Shown here piece after piece: positions 16,548-27,600 of a stretch of DNA of 64,000 nucleotides. Source of the DNA: Martelella alba (GTDB lineage: Bacteria > Pseudomonadota > Alphaproteobacteria > Rhizobiales > Rhizobiaceae); the NCBI RefSeq assembly GCF_006516955.1, contig NZ_VHLG01000002.1, forward strand, positions 372,001-436,000. The letters run 5' to 3'. The notes beneath the pieces are model-generated. The model worked only from the letters and a program-made list of their open reading frames with translations. It was not told the DNA's origin and ran no database searches. Positions within the stretch are counted from its first letter, which is position 1; each line of letters opens with the position of its first letter. Position numbers and translations under genes: made by a program.

Positions 16548-17663
16548 TCAGCCCTTCAGCTTGGCCGCAAAGGCCTTCAGCACGGCCTCACCCATTTCCA
16601 CGGTGTTCACCCGCTTGCAGCCTTCCGCCATGATATCGCCGGTGCGGTAGCCATCTTCCAGCACGGAAGCGATCGCCGCTTCCAGCGCCTCGGCCTCGGT
16701 GATCATGTTGAAGGAATAGCGCATGCACATGGCGAAGGAGGCGATCATGGCCAGCGGATTGGCGATGCCCATGCCGGCAATATCAGGTGCGGAGCCATGC
16801 ACCGGCTCATACATGGCCTTGCGCTTGCCAGTCGTTGCATCCGGTGCACCGAGTGATGCAGATGGCAGCATGCCGAGCGAACCGGTCAGCATGGCGGCGA
16901 CATCGGACAGGATATCACCGAACAGATTGTCGGTGACGATGACGTCGAACTGCTTCGGCGCACGCACCAGCTGCATACCGCCAGCATCAGCCAGCATATG
17001 CGAGAGCTGAACATCCTTGAATTTTTCATCATGAACACGGGTCACGATCTGGTTCCAGAACAGGCCAGACTTCATGACATTGCGCTTTTCCATCGAGACG
17101 ACGCGATTATCGCGTGTGCGGGCAAGCTCGAAGGCGACGGCGGCAATACGCTCGATCTCATAGGTATCATAGACCTGCGTATCGATCGCCCGCTGCTGAC
17201 CATTGTCGAGGTCGATGATTTCCTTCGGCTCACCGAAATAGACGCCGCCGGTCAGTTCGCGGACGATCAGAATATCGAGGCCTTCAACCAGTTCGGGTTT
17301 CAGCGAGGAAGAGGCGGCCAATGCCGGATAGCAGATGGCGGGGCGCAGATTGGCAAATAGCTGCATGTCCTTGCGCAGGCGCAAAAGCCCGGCCTCGGGG
17401 CGAACGTCATACGGAACGCCATCCCATTTCGGTCCGCCGACAGCAGCCAGGATCACCGCATCGGCGGCCATTGCGCGGGCCATGTCATCATCGGAGATCG
17501 CAACACCATGCGCATCATAGGCCGAGCCGCCGACAAGGCCGGTTTCGGTGACAAAGCCGGCACCGGTTTCGCGGTTCAGAAAATCGATGATCTTGACGAG
17601 TTCGGCGGTAATTTCCGGGCCGATGCCGTCACCGGGCAGAAGGAAAAGCGAGCGATTGGTCAT
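16548..17663 (-). CDS. leuB: 3-isopropylmalate dehydrogenase
   Basis: 371 residues, the usual length. It oxidises 3-isopropylmalate to the precursor of 2-oxoisocaproate in leucine synthesis, with [14 protein letters not shown] opens the protein. The substrate Arg residues lie in the [15 protein letters not shown] region, and metal-binding Asp residues in [26 protein letters not shown] five bases upstream fixes the ATG at 17663 over a GTG two codons earlier. leuD of the same pathway lies 25 kb away (42256), the usual scattering of leucine genes in alphaproteobacteria. Confidence 0.96.
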   Translation of the reverse strand: MTNRSLFLLPGDGIGPEITAELVKIIDFLNRETGAGFVTETGLVGGSAYDAHGVAISDDDMARAMAADAVILAAVGGPKWDGVPYDVRPEAGLLRLRKDMQLFANLRPAICYPALAASSSLKPELVEGLDILIVRELTGGVYFGEPKEIIDLDNGQQRAIDTQVYDTYEIERIAAVAFELARTRDNRVVSMEKRNVMKSGLFWNQIVTRVHDEKFKDVQLSHMLADAGGMQLVRAPKQFDVIVTDNLFGDILSDVAAMLTGSLGMLPSASLGAPDATTGKRKAMYEPVHGSAPDIAGMGIANPLAMIASFAMCMRYSFNMITEAEALEAAIASVLEDGYRTGDIMAEGCKRVNTVEMGEAVLKAFAAKLKG

Positions 17664-18145
17664 AGGCACCTCCCGATAGCAATAATGGGCCTCCGGCGGC
17701 GCCCGCCGGTGGCGTGCTGAATTGTTGTTCTGAAAAGCCGCCGGGGATAAGCCGCACGGCCTGTCATGGCTGGGTTCTAGACTGCACGGGGACCCAATTC
17801 AAGCCGATGCGGGCCGCTTCGGTACGCCTGCGCGTGATTCCGATCGTGAAATCGCACTGCAACGCTAATTCGACCGCCCACGACGCAAAAGCTGAACAAG
17901 GGTCAGTTTCTCCGGCCGGAGGTAATCCGACCCGCGTTTCTGCGGTGCCTCTCCATATCTCACATGAGCGATTTTAGGTTTTCCGCACGCAGTTAAGCTA
18001 GCCCGTTTGAACGCGACCGGTCAAATGATGAAGCCTGTACACAGTGCTGGAGATGGTGGCCGAACCGCTGGTTGTCATACTCTCATCCGCGGATTTGTAA
18101 CCACCTGACCATATTCGATGCGGGCTTGCCCCTCTGTAGGAACGG
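17664..18145. other. Intergenic stretch without a recognisable gene
   Basis: The first part must hold the leuB promoter. From about 17,780 on, short degenerate frames with frequent stops suggest decayed coding sequence next to the IS3 remnant. I recognise no family and see no strong hairpin or repeat. Confidence 0.4.
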
Positions 18146-18870
18146 ATGCCTGTCCCAATCTATGTCGAGAGTTCCCTATCCTTGGCGGACATCTCCGGCA
18201 TGCTGCACAGGCATGATGGATTGTTTTACGCTCGTGCTTTCCTGGCCGCCCGGCTCAAGGCTTTGGCAGACGAAAACGCCAAGCTCAAACGCCTTCTCGC
18301 CGATACGATGCTCGACAATGTCGTGCTGAAGGACCTCCCGGGAGACAACTGACGACATTGAGCAAGCAGCGAGATGCAGCGCTGCGTGCGATGCCGGATC
18401 ACAACATCTCGCAATGCCGCGCCTTCAGGCTTGTCAGTGTCGACCCGAAGACCGTCCGGCGACAACGCCCGCCGGACTGCCCGGAAGTCCGTAAGGAGAT
18501 GAAGGATATCGCCGATGTTCGTCGCCGCTTTGGTTATCGCCGGATCGGCGTCCTGCTTGAGCGCAAGGATATGATCATGAATCACAAGAAGCTCTATCGG
18601 CTCTATCGTGAAGAGGGGCTGTCGGCAAAAGGTGGGCGTGGACGCAAAAGCGCACGTGGCTCACCTTCACCGATGCCGCACATGCCAACGCCCGCTGGAC
18701 ACTCGATTTTCTGTCGGACAGCTTCGGCAGGTCCCGCCAATTCCGCGCGCTGGCGGTGATTGACGATTGCTGCCGGGAAAGCCTGTGCCTGTTGCCGATA
18801 CCAGCATTTCTGGTGCGCGCGTCGCCCCGGAAGCTTGATACACTGGTTCGTCTTTATAGAAAGGCAATCC
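18146..18870 (+). pseudogene. Decayed IS3-family transposase (OrfA C-terminus + OrfB N-terminal part)
   Basis: The end of OrfA is clear: ENAKLKRLLADTMLDN followed by VVLKD. OrfB begins 5 bp later in the -1 frame, as in IS3 elements, with RRRFGYRRIGVLL and KKLYRLYREEGLS (IS407/IS51-like). After about 18,660 the frame must shift to read NARWTLDFLSDSFGRS and the VIDDCCRE catalytic-core segment. Another shift near 18,820 is needed for LDTLVRLY. The downstream DDE core is missing. The OrfA N-terminus is also not recognisable. This is a non-functional fragment on the left edge of the autotransporter island. Confidence 0.8.
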
Positions 18871-18898
18871 CGAAAATTACAGTTCTGCTAAAGCAGTG

Positions 18899-21800
18899 CT
18901 AGAATCGGAGGCTCAGTCTCCCCGTGATGTTCTGACTGGTAACCCCATCACCGAATAAACCAGTGTAACCGATTTCGACATCAGTACGCGCATTCAGTTT
19001 CGAACTAAATCCCAGAGTGAAAACTGCTTGATCGGATGCAACTGGAAGGCCGACAATGTCGAACGGACTTCCTCCGACAAACTGCATGTGAGACGCCTGA
19101 TCAAGATTACCATAGGCGTGTCGCCAACCGATCGATGCCGCCAACTGGCTATTCTCGAGATTACGGCCCAAGTCATATGCCGTTCGCACGCCGATATTGG
19201 TCAGACCTACACTCCTGTCAGCACTATCCCGCATCAGGGCCGCTACTCCGCCATTCTCCGAGAAAGACTCACTATTCTGATAGATATAAGCCGCTCCAAG
19301 ATATGGTTCTATAGATAGATCTGTCGCTACATCAACTCGATACCCGACATCACCATAGAGCTGGAATAGGCCGACGCTATAGTCCGCACCATCCTGCTCG
19401 TTTAGCCCAGAAAAACTGATCTGCCGTTCGGCCGAGACATTTGACCAGCTATAGGCGGTGCCAACAGAAACATCGACCGCATCCCATGTTCCGCCGCCGT
19501 AAAGACCGATGGTATAATCATTGCTCGAGGCGGATGAATTCCGGCTATCAACTTTATAGTCGGAATGGCCATAACCAGCGACAATACCGAAGCGCATCGT
19601 ATCGAATAGCGGGATGTCGCCGCCCATAAAAATACCGCCGACAGGATTGTCCATTTTCGCAGCGTTGCCATTCGATTTAAGTGTGTTCCAAGAACCATAG
19701 CCCGCCGCCCAGAACATGCGGTTTTCGTCTGAAGCCTTCGCCATTTGTCCGAAAGCAGCCGGATAGTCCGGTTCATCGGCATAGTTGCTGACTTGCGAGT
19801 GCCCGGGAACTTCGGAATCGCGCTGGGCCTGATAGATGCGTCTTGAGGTTGCTTCGCGCACATATCGTGAGTTATTGATTATCGCGGCGTCAATGGTGCT
19901 GTAGATTTCTCCGGAAAGCTGATCGAGCGCCGGTCCGGCCTCGTCATCCGATAGTCCCTGAATAATTCCATAGAGCGGATTGTCTGGTCCAAGGCCGTAT
20001 ACACCATTACCGGTATTGCATTGGTTTTCCGTCATGCCATCAAGGCAAAATGTGCCGTCGCCGATCTGCGAAATATAAAGCAATACAGTCGAATCGGTAT
20101 ATGCGACATCTGCGGTCAGATAGGCTGAATCCATCTTCGCCTCTCGGTCAAAGCCGAGGGTACCATCGCCGTCACCGTCTGTTGTGGTGACCGACGCGGA
20201 CGAAGAGATAATCGTGATCTGCTCACCTTCACTGAATCCCTTGCCGTTGGTTGTCAGATAAACAGTACCACCAGCTATCGAAACAGCATCACTGGCGATA
20301 ATTTCATCATGCGTGCCATCCTCATTCCAGTTAACGTAAAGACTTGATCCAGAAGCAAAATCGAGCGAGCCGGTCCTCATCGTAGTCGCATCGGTCGTGG
20401 TGCCAACAATGATTGAACCGCCGCTGCCGATGCTAACGTCACCGAGCGAACCGGAACCTCCGAGAATGCCGGATGGTACAAAAATGGATCCTCCAAGACG
20501 GCCAGTAACGTTCAACAATCCGTCTGCTACCGTTGTTATGCCCTCAAAAGCCGAACTGTCTCCGGTCAGCGTTGTCGTTCCTGATCCACTTAGATTGAAT
20601 GCGCCTTCACCGGAAAGCTGACCTGCATAGTCGAATGTGCCCAGGTCCAGAACATTGAATTTGGCCCCCGCCTTAACGTCAACATCACCAGAGATGGCAC
20701 CGTCATGGGCGCCATCACCGAGCTGAAGCTCCCCTGCCGCAATCGTCGTTCCACCCGAATAGCTGTTCATTGCGGTCAACACCAAAGAGCCATTTCCGGT
20801 CTTCACCAGGCTGCCGCTTTCCGATGCGACATCAGAGAGAACGCCGGACAGAACCTGCTTTCCGGCCGCCACTTCAATCGTGCCACCACTGCCACCGAGC
20901 GCAAAAGAGCGTGACGTGTCAAAGCCCTGCGTGATTGCCAACGTCCCCCCGTTCAGGGTAATACTACCAGCAGCATCGCCGAGATTTGCATCGTCGGAGA
21001 CCAGCAGGCGTCCGCCGAGAACGAATGTCCCGCCCGAATAACCATTGGCATGGTCAAGTTGCAGCGTACCATCACCCGTCTTGACCAAGGCGCCGGAAGC
21101 AGTCGCAATATCATCGACAGAACCGGCCAGAACTTGAGTTCCACTCAGGACGGCAATCGTTCCACCGCCACTGCCAAGCAAAACATCCCTTGCTGTTGAG
21201 AAGCCAGTTGAAATCTGCAATGTTCCGCCATCGAGGGTCACGCTGCCAGCTGCAGCGCCGAGATTGCTATCCTGTTCAACAGCAAGGATGCCAGCAGAGA
21301 TGAAGGTTCCGCCGACATACTCATTTTGCCCTGTCAAGGTGAGTTGCCCTGAACCCGTCTTGTAGATGCCTGCAGTTCCTGCAAGCACGCTGTTGATTGT
21401 CGCGGAAATGGAGCCAGCAGGCGCATTCGGCTGGTTCACCGCAATTTCAACATAGCTGGCTCCGGACTGGGGCGTCAGGGTTAGGCTATCGCCATCTATG
21501 ATATAACCATCGGTTGCGAATTGAAGGCCGCTGACGGAAACAGGATTGGCACCGGCATCAATCTGCACTGTCCCGGCAGTCGTGCCTGCAAAAACAGCGA
21601 CCGCACCCGACGCCCATGATGAATAGCTCCCCGGAGGGTCGTCGGTCCAATTGTCGTTCGACATATTCCATATGCCATCCCCGCCGACAAGCGTGGAGCC
21701 GCGACTATCAGCATTCCAATAGAGCATATCCGGTCCCGAGACACTCAGATAGATGTTCCCCGTCGGCAGATCAACAATATTCACCTCGGACGAGGCGGCC

Positions 21801-23977
21801 ACTGTGACATATGGAACAATGTTCTTGATCGAACCTGTCAGGCCATCTGAATAAGTCATCAGATAGTAGTTGCCTTGCGTCAGCGGCAGCCCATCACTGT
21901 CCACGGTCAGAGTCAAACCAGCTGAACCATTGCCGCCAAGGACGAGATTCTCTGCTGCAAACAGGGCATTGGAATTGGGTGCAGAGGCATCAAGGTTGAC
22001 CGCAATCGTTGCCCCCTCCTCAAGCCTCAATGTGCCGGAGATTGTGAGTGTCTGTTGATGTTGCGAGCTCACAAGAGTGGCTCCATCAACGACCGTGACA
22101 TCACCGTCAACGCTCCCCCATCCTCCGAAGGTGGTGTCAGTGCTGGTGATCACGTTCGATGAAAGCCCTCCGCTTTCGCTACTGTCGCCAAGAACGAGCG
22201 CACCGGAAATGATCCTCGTATCCCCGGAAAAGGACTTCTGACCGGTTAACACCAGTGAGCCGCCACCCGTCTTCTCAAGACTGTTGACCAGGCTGCCATC
22301 TCTCATATCCACTGCGATGGTCGCCTTCGCCCCAGCGGCAACATCAATTGTCGCGACGCCGGCAGAATAGGGACTGAAGGTGAGACTGCCGCTGCCCGTC
22401 AGCTTATAGCCTTCCGGTGTGGATGGTGTCTCGAGGAACTGCAGCGCGTCGAAATTCAGGTCATCGCTGACCGTCACGATACCAGCACTCAGACCACCGA
22501 AAACACCAACGGACTGAGACCATATCCGCTCGGAGTTGGTGCTGGCCGAACTATCCGTCCAATTCGCCAGACTCGTATTCCAGGTCCCGCTGCCGCCGAC
22601 CAGCACGCCGCCATCGGCTGGATCCTCGCTACCATTCCAGTATTGCGAAATCTGCCCTGTCGATGAGTCAAGGGCCACCAGCCGCACCATGCCGCCATCC
22701 GTGAGTAGCCGATACGGCTCTGATCCGGATCCGTTAATCGAAATCGAGATCGCGGCCGGATCAAATTCTCCACTGAGGTTGCCACTATCATACTGAATAA
22801 TGTTGTAAACGCCTGATGCCCCGGTCGCATTTACGGTTATAGCGCCACCGAGTGTGAGATTGCCGGTGCTGACCAAAGGTATGTGGGAATTTGCCTGATC
22901 GAGATCTGCCAGGAACTGAAAGTCCGACGAGGCAGAACTCGCCTTGTTCAGCGTCAGCGACGTCCCAAGGCCCAGGGTTGTCCCGGCGGTACCTGTGATC
23001 ATGGTTCCTCCGTAGAAGGAAACATCACCACCAATGCGCCCTGTCCCAGTGACATTGACATTACGTTTAACTTCGGTAAGGCCAACATAGTCATCACTGA
23101 CGGAATCGATCGTGAAAGTCGACGTCGGCACCGTTGAGCTGCCGACCACCTGCAACAATGCATCGGTATCCGTTGAATGTGCGCTGGAAACGACGTTGTC
23201 GGGGGTCAAGCCGCTGTCACCGGCATAAAGATCAATATAGAGCGTACTTTGTGAATCAAGAATGATTCCACCAAGCACTGTTGATGTATTATTGGTACCT
23301 CCAAAATAGAGTGTACTTCCATCAAGAATTGATGTCGTCCCAGTATATTGCTGGTCAACGCCAAAATAAAATGAAACTCCGCCGATTATGCCAATATTAT
23401 TCGCCAGCTCGCCAGCAGTGTTGACCCCGTCAATAATAACAGCGCTACTTAACCCGCTAGAAACCATAAGATCAGGGATTTTATAGCCCTCAATATAGCT
23501 GGTTGTTCCTGTATCGGGGGCGATAGAAAGCGATCCTTGCCTGAAATTGTAGCTGCGATCACCTGAACTGCCTGAAACCTGATCCAGATGGATCTTCTCG
23601 AATTTCACCGAACCATAGACAGTGACAGCTATTGCGCCAGTATTGAGATTTGAAAAGGAAGCCGTCATGCCAGTTGTGTCTGGCCATCCGACCATGTCGC
23701 CGTAACTCACCGGCGTGCCGGTGTAGGGCGTGGCAGTCCAGCTTTCCACTGTCGTGGCCCACGTGCCATCAGTCGGATAATTCAAGGTGCCAATCCAATA
23801 AAGCGTATCGGCATAAGATGGCTTGGCTGAATAGATTTCAATCAACGTTATCAACGACAAAAAGGTTCCGGAGATCAACGTCCTCGACAGACGCCTTTTC
23901 TTCCGTTTCTGGCGACAAAAATCAATACAAGTAGTACTTTTCTCAGAAATAATATTAAAGTCTGTTGAAACGCTCAA
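18899..23977 (-). CDS. Giant type Va autotransporter adhesin-like protein 1
   Basis: 1692 residues. An unusually long basic N-region (QKRKKRRLSR at 23-32) precedes a hydrophobic core and a likely cleavage after about residue 56 (PSYA). The passenger (57-1350) is a beta-helix-type repeat protein. Trp-rich modules lie near residues 59, 446 and 752. At least four autotransporter-associated strand repeats of the GSGQLTLTGQNEYVGGT type lie near 570, 870, 965 and 1060. C1311 and C1320 may form a disulfide. A linker helix (about 1352-1380) leads to the 12-strand barrel from about 1421, ending in LSLRF. The start is TTG with GGGGGC upstream. The barrel is the most diverged of the three. Adhesion is inferred from family. 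Confidence 0.88.
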   Translation of the reverse strand: MSVSTDFNIISEKSTTCIDFCRQKRKKRRLSRTLISGTFLSLITLIEIYSAKPSYADTLYWIGTLNYPTDGTWATTVESWTATPYTGTPVSYGDMVGWPDTTGMTASFSNLNTGAIAVTVYGSVKFEKIHLDQVSGSSGDRSYNFRQGSLSIAPDTGTTSYIEGYKIPDLMVSSGLSSAVIIDGVNTAGELANNIGIIGGVSFYFGVDQQYTGTTSILDGSTLYFGGTNNTSTVLGGIILDSQSTLYIDLYAGDSGLTPDNVVSSAHSTDTDALLQVVGSSTVPTSTFTIDSVSDDYVGLTEVKRNVNVTGTGRIGGDVSFYGGTMITGTAGTTLGLGTSLTLNKASSASSDFQFLADLDQANSHIPLVSTGNLTLGGAITVNATGASGVYNIIQYDSGNLSGEFDPAAISISINGSGSEPYRLLTDGGMVRLVALDSSTGQISQYWNGSEDPADGGVLVGGSGTWNTSLANWTDSSASTNSERIWSQSVGVFGGLSAGIVTVSDDLNFDALQFLETPSTPEGYKLTGSGSLTFSPYSAGVATIDVAAGAKATIAVDMRDGSLVNSLEKTGGGSLVLTGQKSFSGDTRIISGALVLGDSSESGGLSSNVITSTDTTFGGWGSVDGDVTVVDGATLVSSQHQQTLTISGTLRLEEGATIAVNLDASAPNSNALFAAENLVLGGNGSAGLTLTVDSDGLPLTQGNYYLMTYSDGLTGSIKNIVPYVTVAASSEVNIVDLPTGNIYLSVSGPDMLYWNADSRGSTLVGGDGIWNMSNDNWTDDPPGSYSSWASGAVAVFAGTTAGTVQIDAGANPVSVSGLQFATDGYIIDGDSLTLTPQSGASYVEIAVNQPNAPAGSISATINSVLAGTAGIYKTGSGQLTLTGQNEYVGGTFISAGILAVEQDSNLGAAAGSVTLDGGTLQISTGFSTARDVLLGSGGGTIAVLSGTQVLAGSVDDIATASGALVKTGDGTLQLDHANGYSGGTFVLGGRLLVSDDANLGDAAGSITLNGGTLAITQGFDTSRSFALGGSGGTIEVAAGKQVLSGVLSDVASESGSLVKTGNGSLVLTAMNSYSGGTTIAAGELQLGDGAHDGAISGDVDVKAGAKFNVLDLGTFDYAGQLSGEGAFNLSGSGTTTLTGDSSAFEGITTVADGLLNVTGRLGGSIFVPSGILGGSGSLGDVSIGSGGSIIVGTTTDATTMRTGSLDFASGSSLYVNWNEDGTHDEIIASDAVSIAGGTVYLTTNGKGFSEGEQITIISSSASVTTTDGDGDGTLGFDREAKMDSAYLTADVAYTDSTVLLYISQIGDGTFCLDGMTENQCNTGNGVYGLGPDNPLYGIIQGLSDDEAGPALDQLSGEIYSTIDAAIINNSRYVREATSRRIYQAQRDSEVPGHSQVSNYADEPDYPAAFGQMAKASDENRMFWAAGYGSWNTLKSNGNAAKMDNPVGGIFMGGDIPLFDTMRFGIVAGYGHSDYKVDSRNSSASSNDYTIGLYGGGTWDAVDVSVGTAYSWSNVSAERQISFSGLNEQDGADYSVGLFQLYGDVGYRVDVATDLSIEPYLGAAYIYQNSESFSENGGVAALMRDSADRSVGLTNIGVRTAYDLGRNLENSQLAASIGWRHAYGNLDQASHMQFVGGSPFDIVGLPVASDQAVFTLGFSSKLNARTDVEIGYTGLFGDGVTSQNITGRLSLRF

Positions 23978-24130
23978 TTTCGCCCCCTACGATATAAATC
24001 CGAATCTATTTCGAATACAATATTCGGAATCATTGTTTAATACCTATTAAAGAATAAAAATATTGTCAATTTAATTATTTTTCCCAATATTTACTTGTTA
24101 CAGATGATAAATACACACAATATTATCAAC
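23978..24130 (-). promoter_or_regulatory. AT-rich upstream region of autotransporter 1
   Basis: About 150 bp that is overwhelmingly A/T, in contrast to the GC-rich surroundings. It contains TCCGAAT (23999) and ATTCGGA (24022) in inverted orientation and repeated AATATT blocks. Such islands in alphaproteobacteria are typical targets of silencing or regulatory proteins of the MucR/Ros type. That link is inference, and no clear -35/-10 pair stands out. Confidence 0.45.
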
Positions 24131-24315
24131 TGATAAATATTTTCAAATGAAATGAATCATATATCTTTTCATAGACTTGCGATAGCGGACGGAATGCTTC
24201 CAGCCCTTGATGCCCGCGCCCGACAACGGCATGACTTTGCAGGGCTTTGCCAGGAAGATGATCTCGCGGGGTGGTAATCCTCCCCGTTTTGGCGGGGTTG
24301 AGGATTTCAGCCGAT

Positions 24316-24365
24316 ATGCTTCGGCTTGCGGGTTTCTGCTTTCCGCGTGAAATCATTGATTCCTG
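24316..24365 (+). pseudogene. Short IS6-family-like transposase scrap
   Basis: The frame reads LAGFCFPREIIDSW, resembling the N-terminal KGFRFPREII segment of IS6-family transposases. A better-preserved relative lies at 30,970. Only about 15 residues are recognisable, so confidence is low. Confidence 0.35.
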
Positions 24366-24553
24366 GTATTATTGCCTCTCCGCATCATCTTATCGACATG
24401 CCGGGCAAGGGGCCTTCAGTCTCCGGGCAAATAATTCCGCCGAAATGACGCCATCGGCAGAAGCGCCAGAGCCTGCTGCGCGAAAGATCCGGTCAGCTGA
24501 CAGGGGGGCTGACAGAGAGGGTGAGCCGCATATGACGCAGCCATGAACCCGTG

Positions 24554-24582
24554 AGGCCGGGGCGCTGCCCGCGCCCCGGCCT
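24554..24582. terminator. GC-rich hairpin downstream of autotransporter 2
   Basis: Perfect 12-bp stem AGGCCGGGGCGC/GCGCCCCGGCCT with a 5-nt loop, 20 bp after the autotransporter 2 stop. No U-tract follows in the leftward direction, while TGTTTT follows rightward. It is the probable 3' boundary of the autotransporter mRNA. Confidence 0.55.
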
Positions 24583-24602
24583 GTTTTGCACACCTTGCCT
24601 GC

Positions 24603-27600
24603 TCAGAAGCGGATGCTAAGCTTGCCCGACACGGTCTGGCTGTCAGAACCGCCGCCGAACAGGCCGGTATAATCGACACCGAAGGACACGGTGTTGCTGA
24701 ACTGGGTTTCCCAGCCAATATTCAGCACGGCCTGGTCCTGTGCCAGGGGCGTTCCCAGTATCATCTGCGTGTCGCCCCCGGCGACAAAGCCGATATTGGC
24801 AAACGGTTCGATATCACCATAGGCATGACGCCAGCCGATCGCACCGCTTAGTTTGTTCTGGGTGGCGCCGACATTGATATCCCAGCCACCCCGAAGGCCA
24901 ATGGTCGAGTAGCCGGTATTCATATCGCTCCCCAGAACACTCAGAGCAAGAGGTCCGCCCACCTCGCCCATGTCATCCGACTGATAATGCACATAGGCAG
25001 CATCGGCATAGGGCTCAAGCCGGAAGCCGCTGCCAAAATCAAAGGTATAACCCAGACCGCCAAACAGCTGGAAGGTTCCGGCACTGTAATCGCTGTCAAG
25101 ATTATCATCGAAGTGGCTCAGATTGATGCTGCGACTTGTGGTGATATCATGCCATGTATAACTCGCGCCGAAATTGGCGCCGATGCCGCCCCAATTGCCA
25201 CCGCCATACATGCCGAAGGTGACATCATTGCTGTTGCCACTGCTGTAATGGTCGTCGGCTTTGAAGGACGAGTGACCATAGGCACCGAGGGCGCCGAGGC
25301 GAAGATTGCCGAAGGCTGCGGCATCCGCGCCGAATATGAACCCGCCGACATTATTTGATGCGCCGGCGATTCCGGCATCACTGTCCCCGTCAACGCTCGA
25401 CCATGCGCCATAGCCGGTGGACCAGAGGTCGATGCCGCTATTGGTTTCGGTGAAGCCATCGAAGGCCGGAGTCGTTGTCGCGGGCTGGGCTGCATAATTC
25501 GAGACCGTCGACATTGCCTGGCCCGCCGAAATACCACCCGAAATATCCCGCATATGCTGACCGGTCGCATCCCGCACATAACGGCTGTTTGCCACCATTG
25601 CCGAAGCCGTCGATGCGTAGATGTCACCAGACAGGATTTCCGCCGTCCTTTCTCTTTCAAGAGGATCGTCGATTGCAGCGTAGTCGAACATGAGGTCGTG
25701 CCTGCTTCCAAGTGAAATCAGGGAATTGACCGTCCGTCTGGCATTGGTTCCAAATGCGCTTTCCGCCTCCGTTGCGAAAAAATCACTATTAACGGTCAGA
25801 TCCACCTGAAAACTCTTAGCATTAAGCACCTTTAACAATCTATATTTCTGCGATTGCTGTGGCTGCACCGTAATATTATCTTTATTCACGTAGTTTATAT
25901 CATTTGTCGATTGTATCAGTGTAAATGTCGCAGGCGAACTGATTGAGCCGCCGAGTTCAACGTAAAATTCCGTGCCATCGATGGTCGCGTTCTCCGTTAC
26001 TATCTTCGATGAAGAAGCCTCGACGTCGCTGGCAATAAATTTGACTTGGCCACCTGTTTTCAAAACGAGATTATCCATAGTAGCCACGGATTTAAAACTG
26101 GCAGTCGTCGAAAAATCAAGACTGGAATTTTCTAAAACATTCACAGTTCCCAATGTCACGTTGCCGCCTAATGCCAATGTTGTTGGATAGAACGGGCTGT
26201 TATTCGAAACATTCAGCGTTCCAAGAAGTTTTGAACCATCCCCCATCTGCAGGTAGCCACCAATCATATTTGTTACGCCCTTGAAGTCGTTCTCTTTGCC
26301 GGTAATCCCGACGGTGCGGTATTCGCCGCCGAGATTCATCGTGCCTTCGCCGGACAGCTTCCCGTTGAAATCATAACTGTACTTCTGGCCCGCATCGAGG
26401 TTCAGTGTGGAGCCTTTTTTGATGGTAAAATTCGACTTCTCTGGCAATGCTAAGTTTGATTCTATATCCCACGTCGGGTCGCCAAGGCTGAGGGTCGAAT
26501 TGTTTTGAATTGTCACATTTCGATCTCCTGTGGTTTCATTGCTTGCGTCTGCCGGGGCGATGCGCAAGGTGCCGCCACCTTCGACAATCAGGTCGCTCTC
26601 AATGGCCAGCTGCGCCGTTATCTTGGCTTCAAAACCGGAAGCAACACTGATATGGACAAAAGTGTCTGGCGATAAGTCCCCAGAAAGATCGAGGACGTCT
26701 TGCGTAGTTCCAGATTCTAAGGTGTAGTTTTGCGAAAAATTCAGGCTTGCAGCAGTTATTTCGCCCTTTGTTGAGGCGTCAACGGTAACAGTTCCGGCTG
26801 CTCCAGCGAAATAGGCATAGCCACCGTCATACCAGCTGTCGTCCTGATCCAGATTGCCTTCGTAGTTCGTCCAATTCGTGGATATGGCGGTCCATGTTCC
26901 ATTACCACCGTCGCCTTTCTTTGCGCCCGGCCCAGAACCATCGGCATCCCAATAGAGGCCCGCATAGTCTGCCCCCGAGAGCAGGACGACGTAATCTTCG
27001 GAGCCTATGGTCCTTGAAGCCGTCCTGCTGAAGACGCCATTCGCGTTGTTGTAAGCTTTCAGGTCAAAGTCGGTTGCGTCCCCGATGATGTTATCATATA
27101 GGATGAGCTTGTATTCGCCGTCCGGCAGCGGCAGCGGCTGGTTTGAGTCTATCTTCAGCTCTTGTGACGCGGACAATGTTAGCGTGTTCGTTTTAAAAAG
27201 AGCCGGCGATGTGTCATTATTCAGCTTGACTTCCAGCACCGAGCCCAATGCGAATTCGAGACTGTCCGTCATTGTCATCACGCTGCCGGTTTCGCCATAG
27301 AGCGTTCCGGATTTCGAAATCGTGACTTCGCCGCCCAGTTGTCCTGTGCCGGTCAGAATGCCATCACCGTTGACAGTGGTCTTACCCGTAAAACTGGAAC
27401 TGGTCGACTCGAACACGGTCTTGCCTCTTTCGACGTTGAAAGAGCCGGAGCCGGACAGTATATTTGCAGTATCAAGCGTAATGTCCCCATTTATGCTGAA
27501 GGTGGCAAAGATTGCACCTTCGTCAATTTTTATCGCGCCACTCAGCGAGCCGTCTGCTGAGGACGTATTCAAAAGACGCAAAGTACCTTCTTTAACCTCT

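Larger units (their letters stand above)
24131..24602. other. Intergenic region between autotransporters 1 and 2 with IS scrap and hairpins
   Basis: Contains a stem-loop at 24276-24306 (AATCCTC/GAGGATT plus CCCG/CGGG), a short IS6-like peptide scrap near 24316-24365, and the GC hairpin at 24554-24582. No complete gene was found. A segment TCATTGATTCCTGGTATTA here matches TCATTGACTCTTGGTATTA at about 31,300, showing that this spacer shares ancestry with the spacer between autotransporters 2 and 3. Confidence 0.5.
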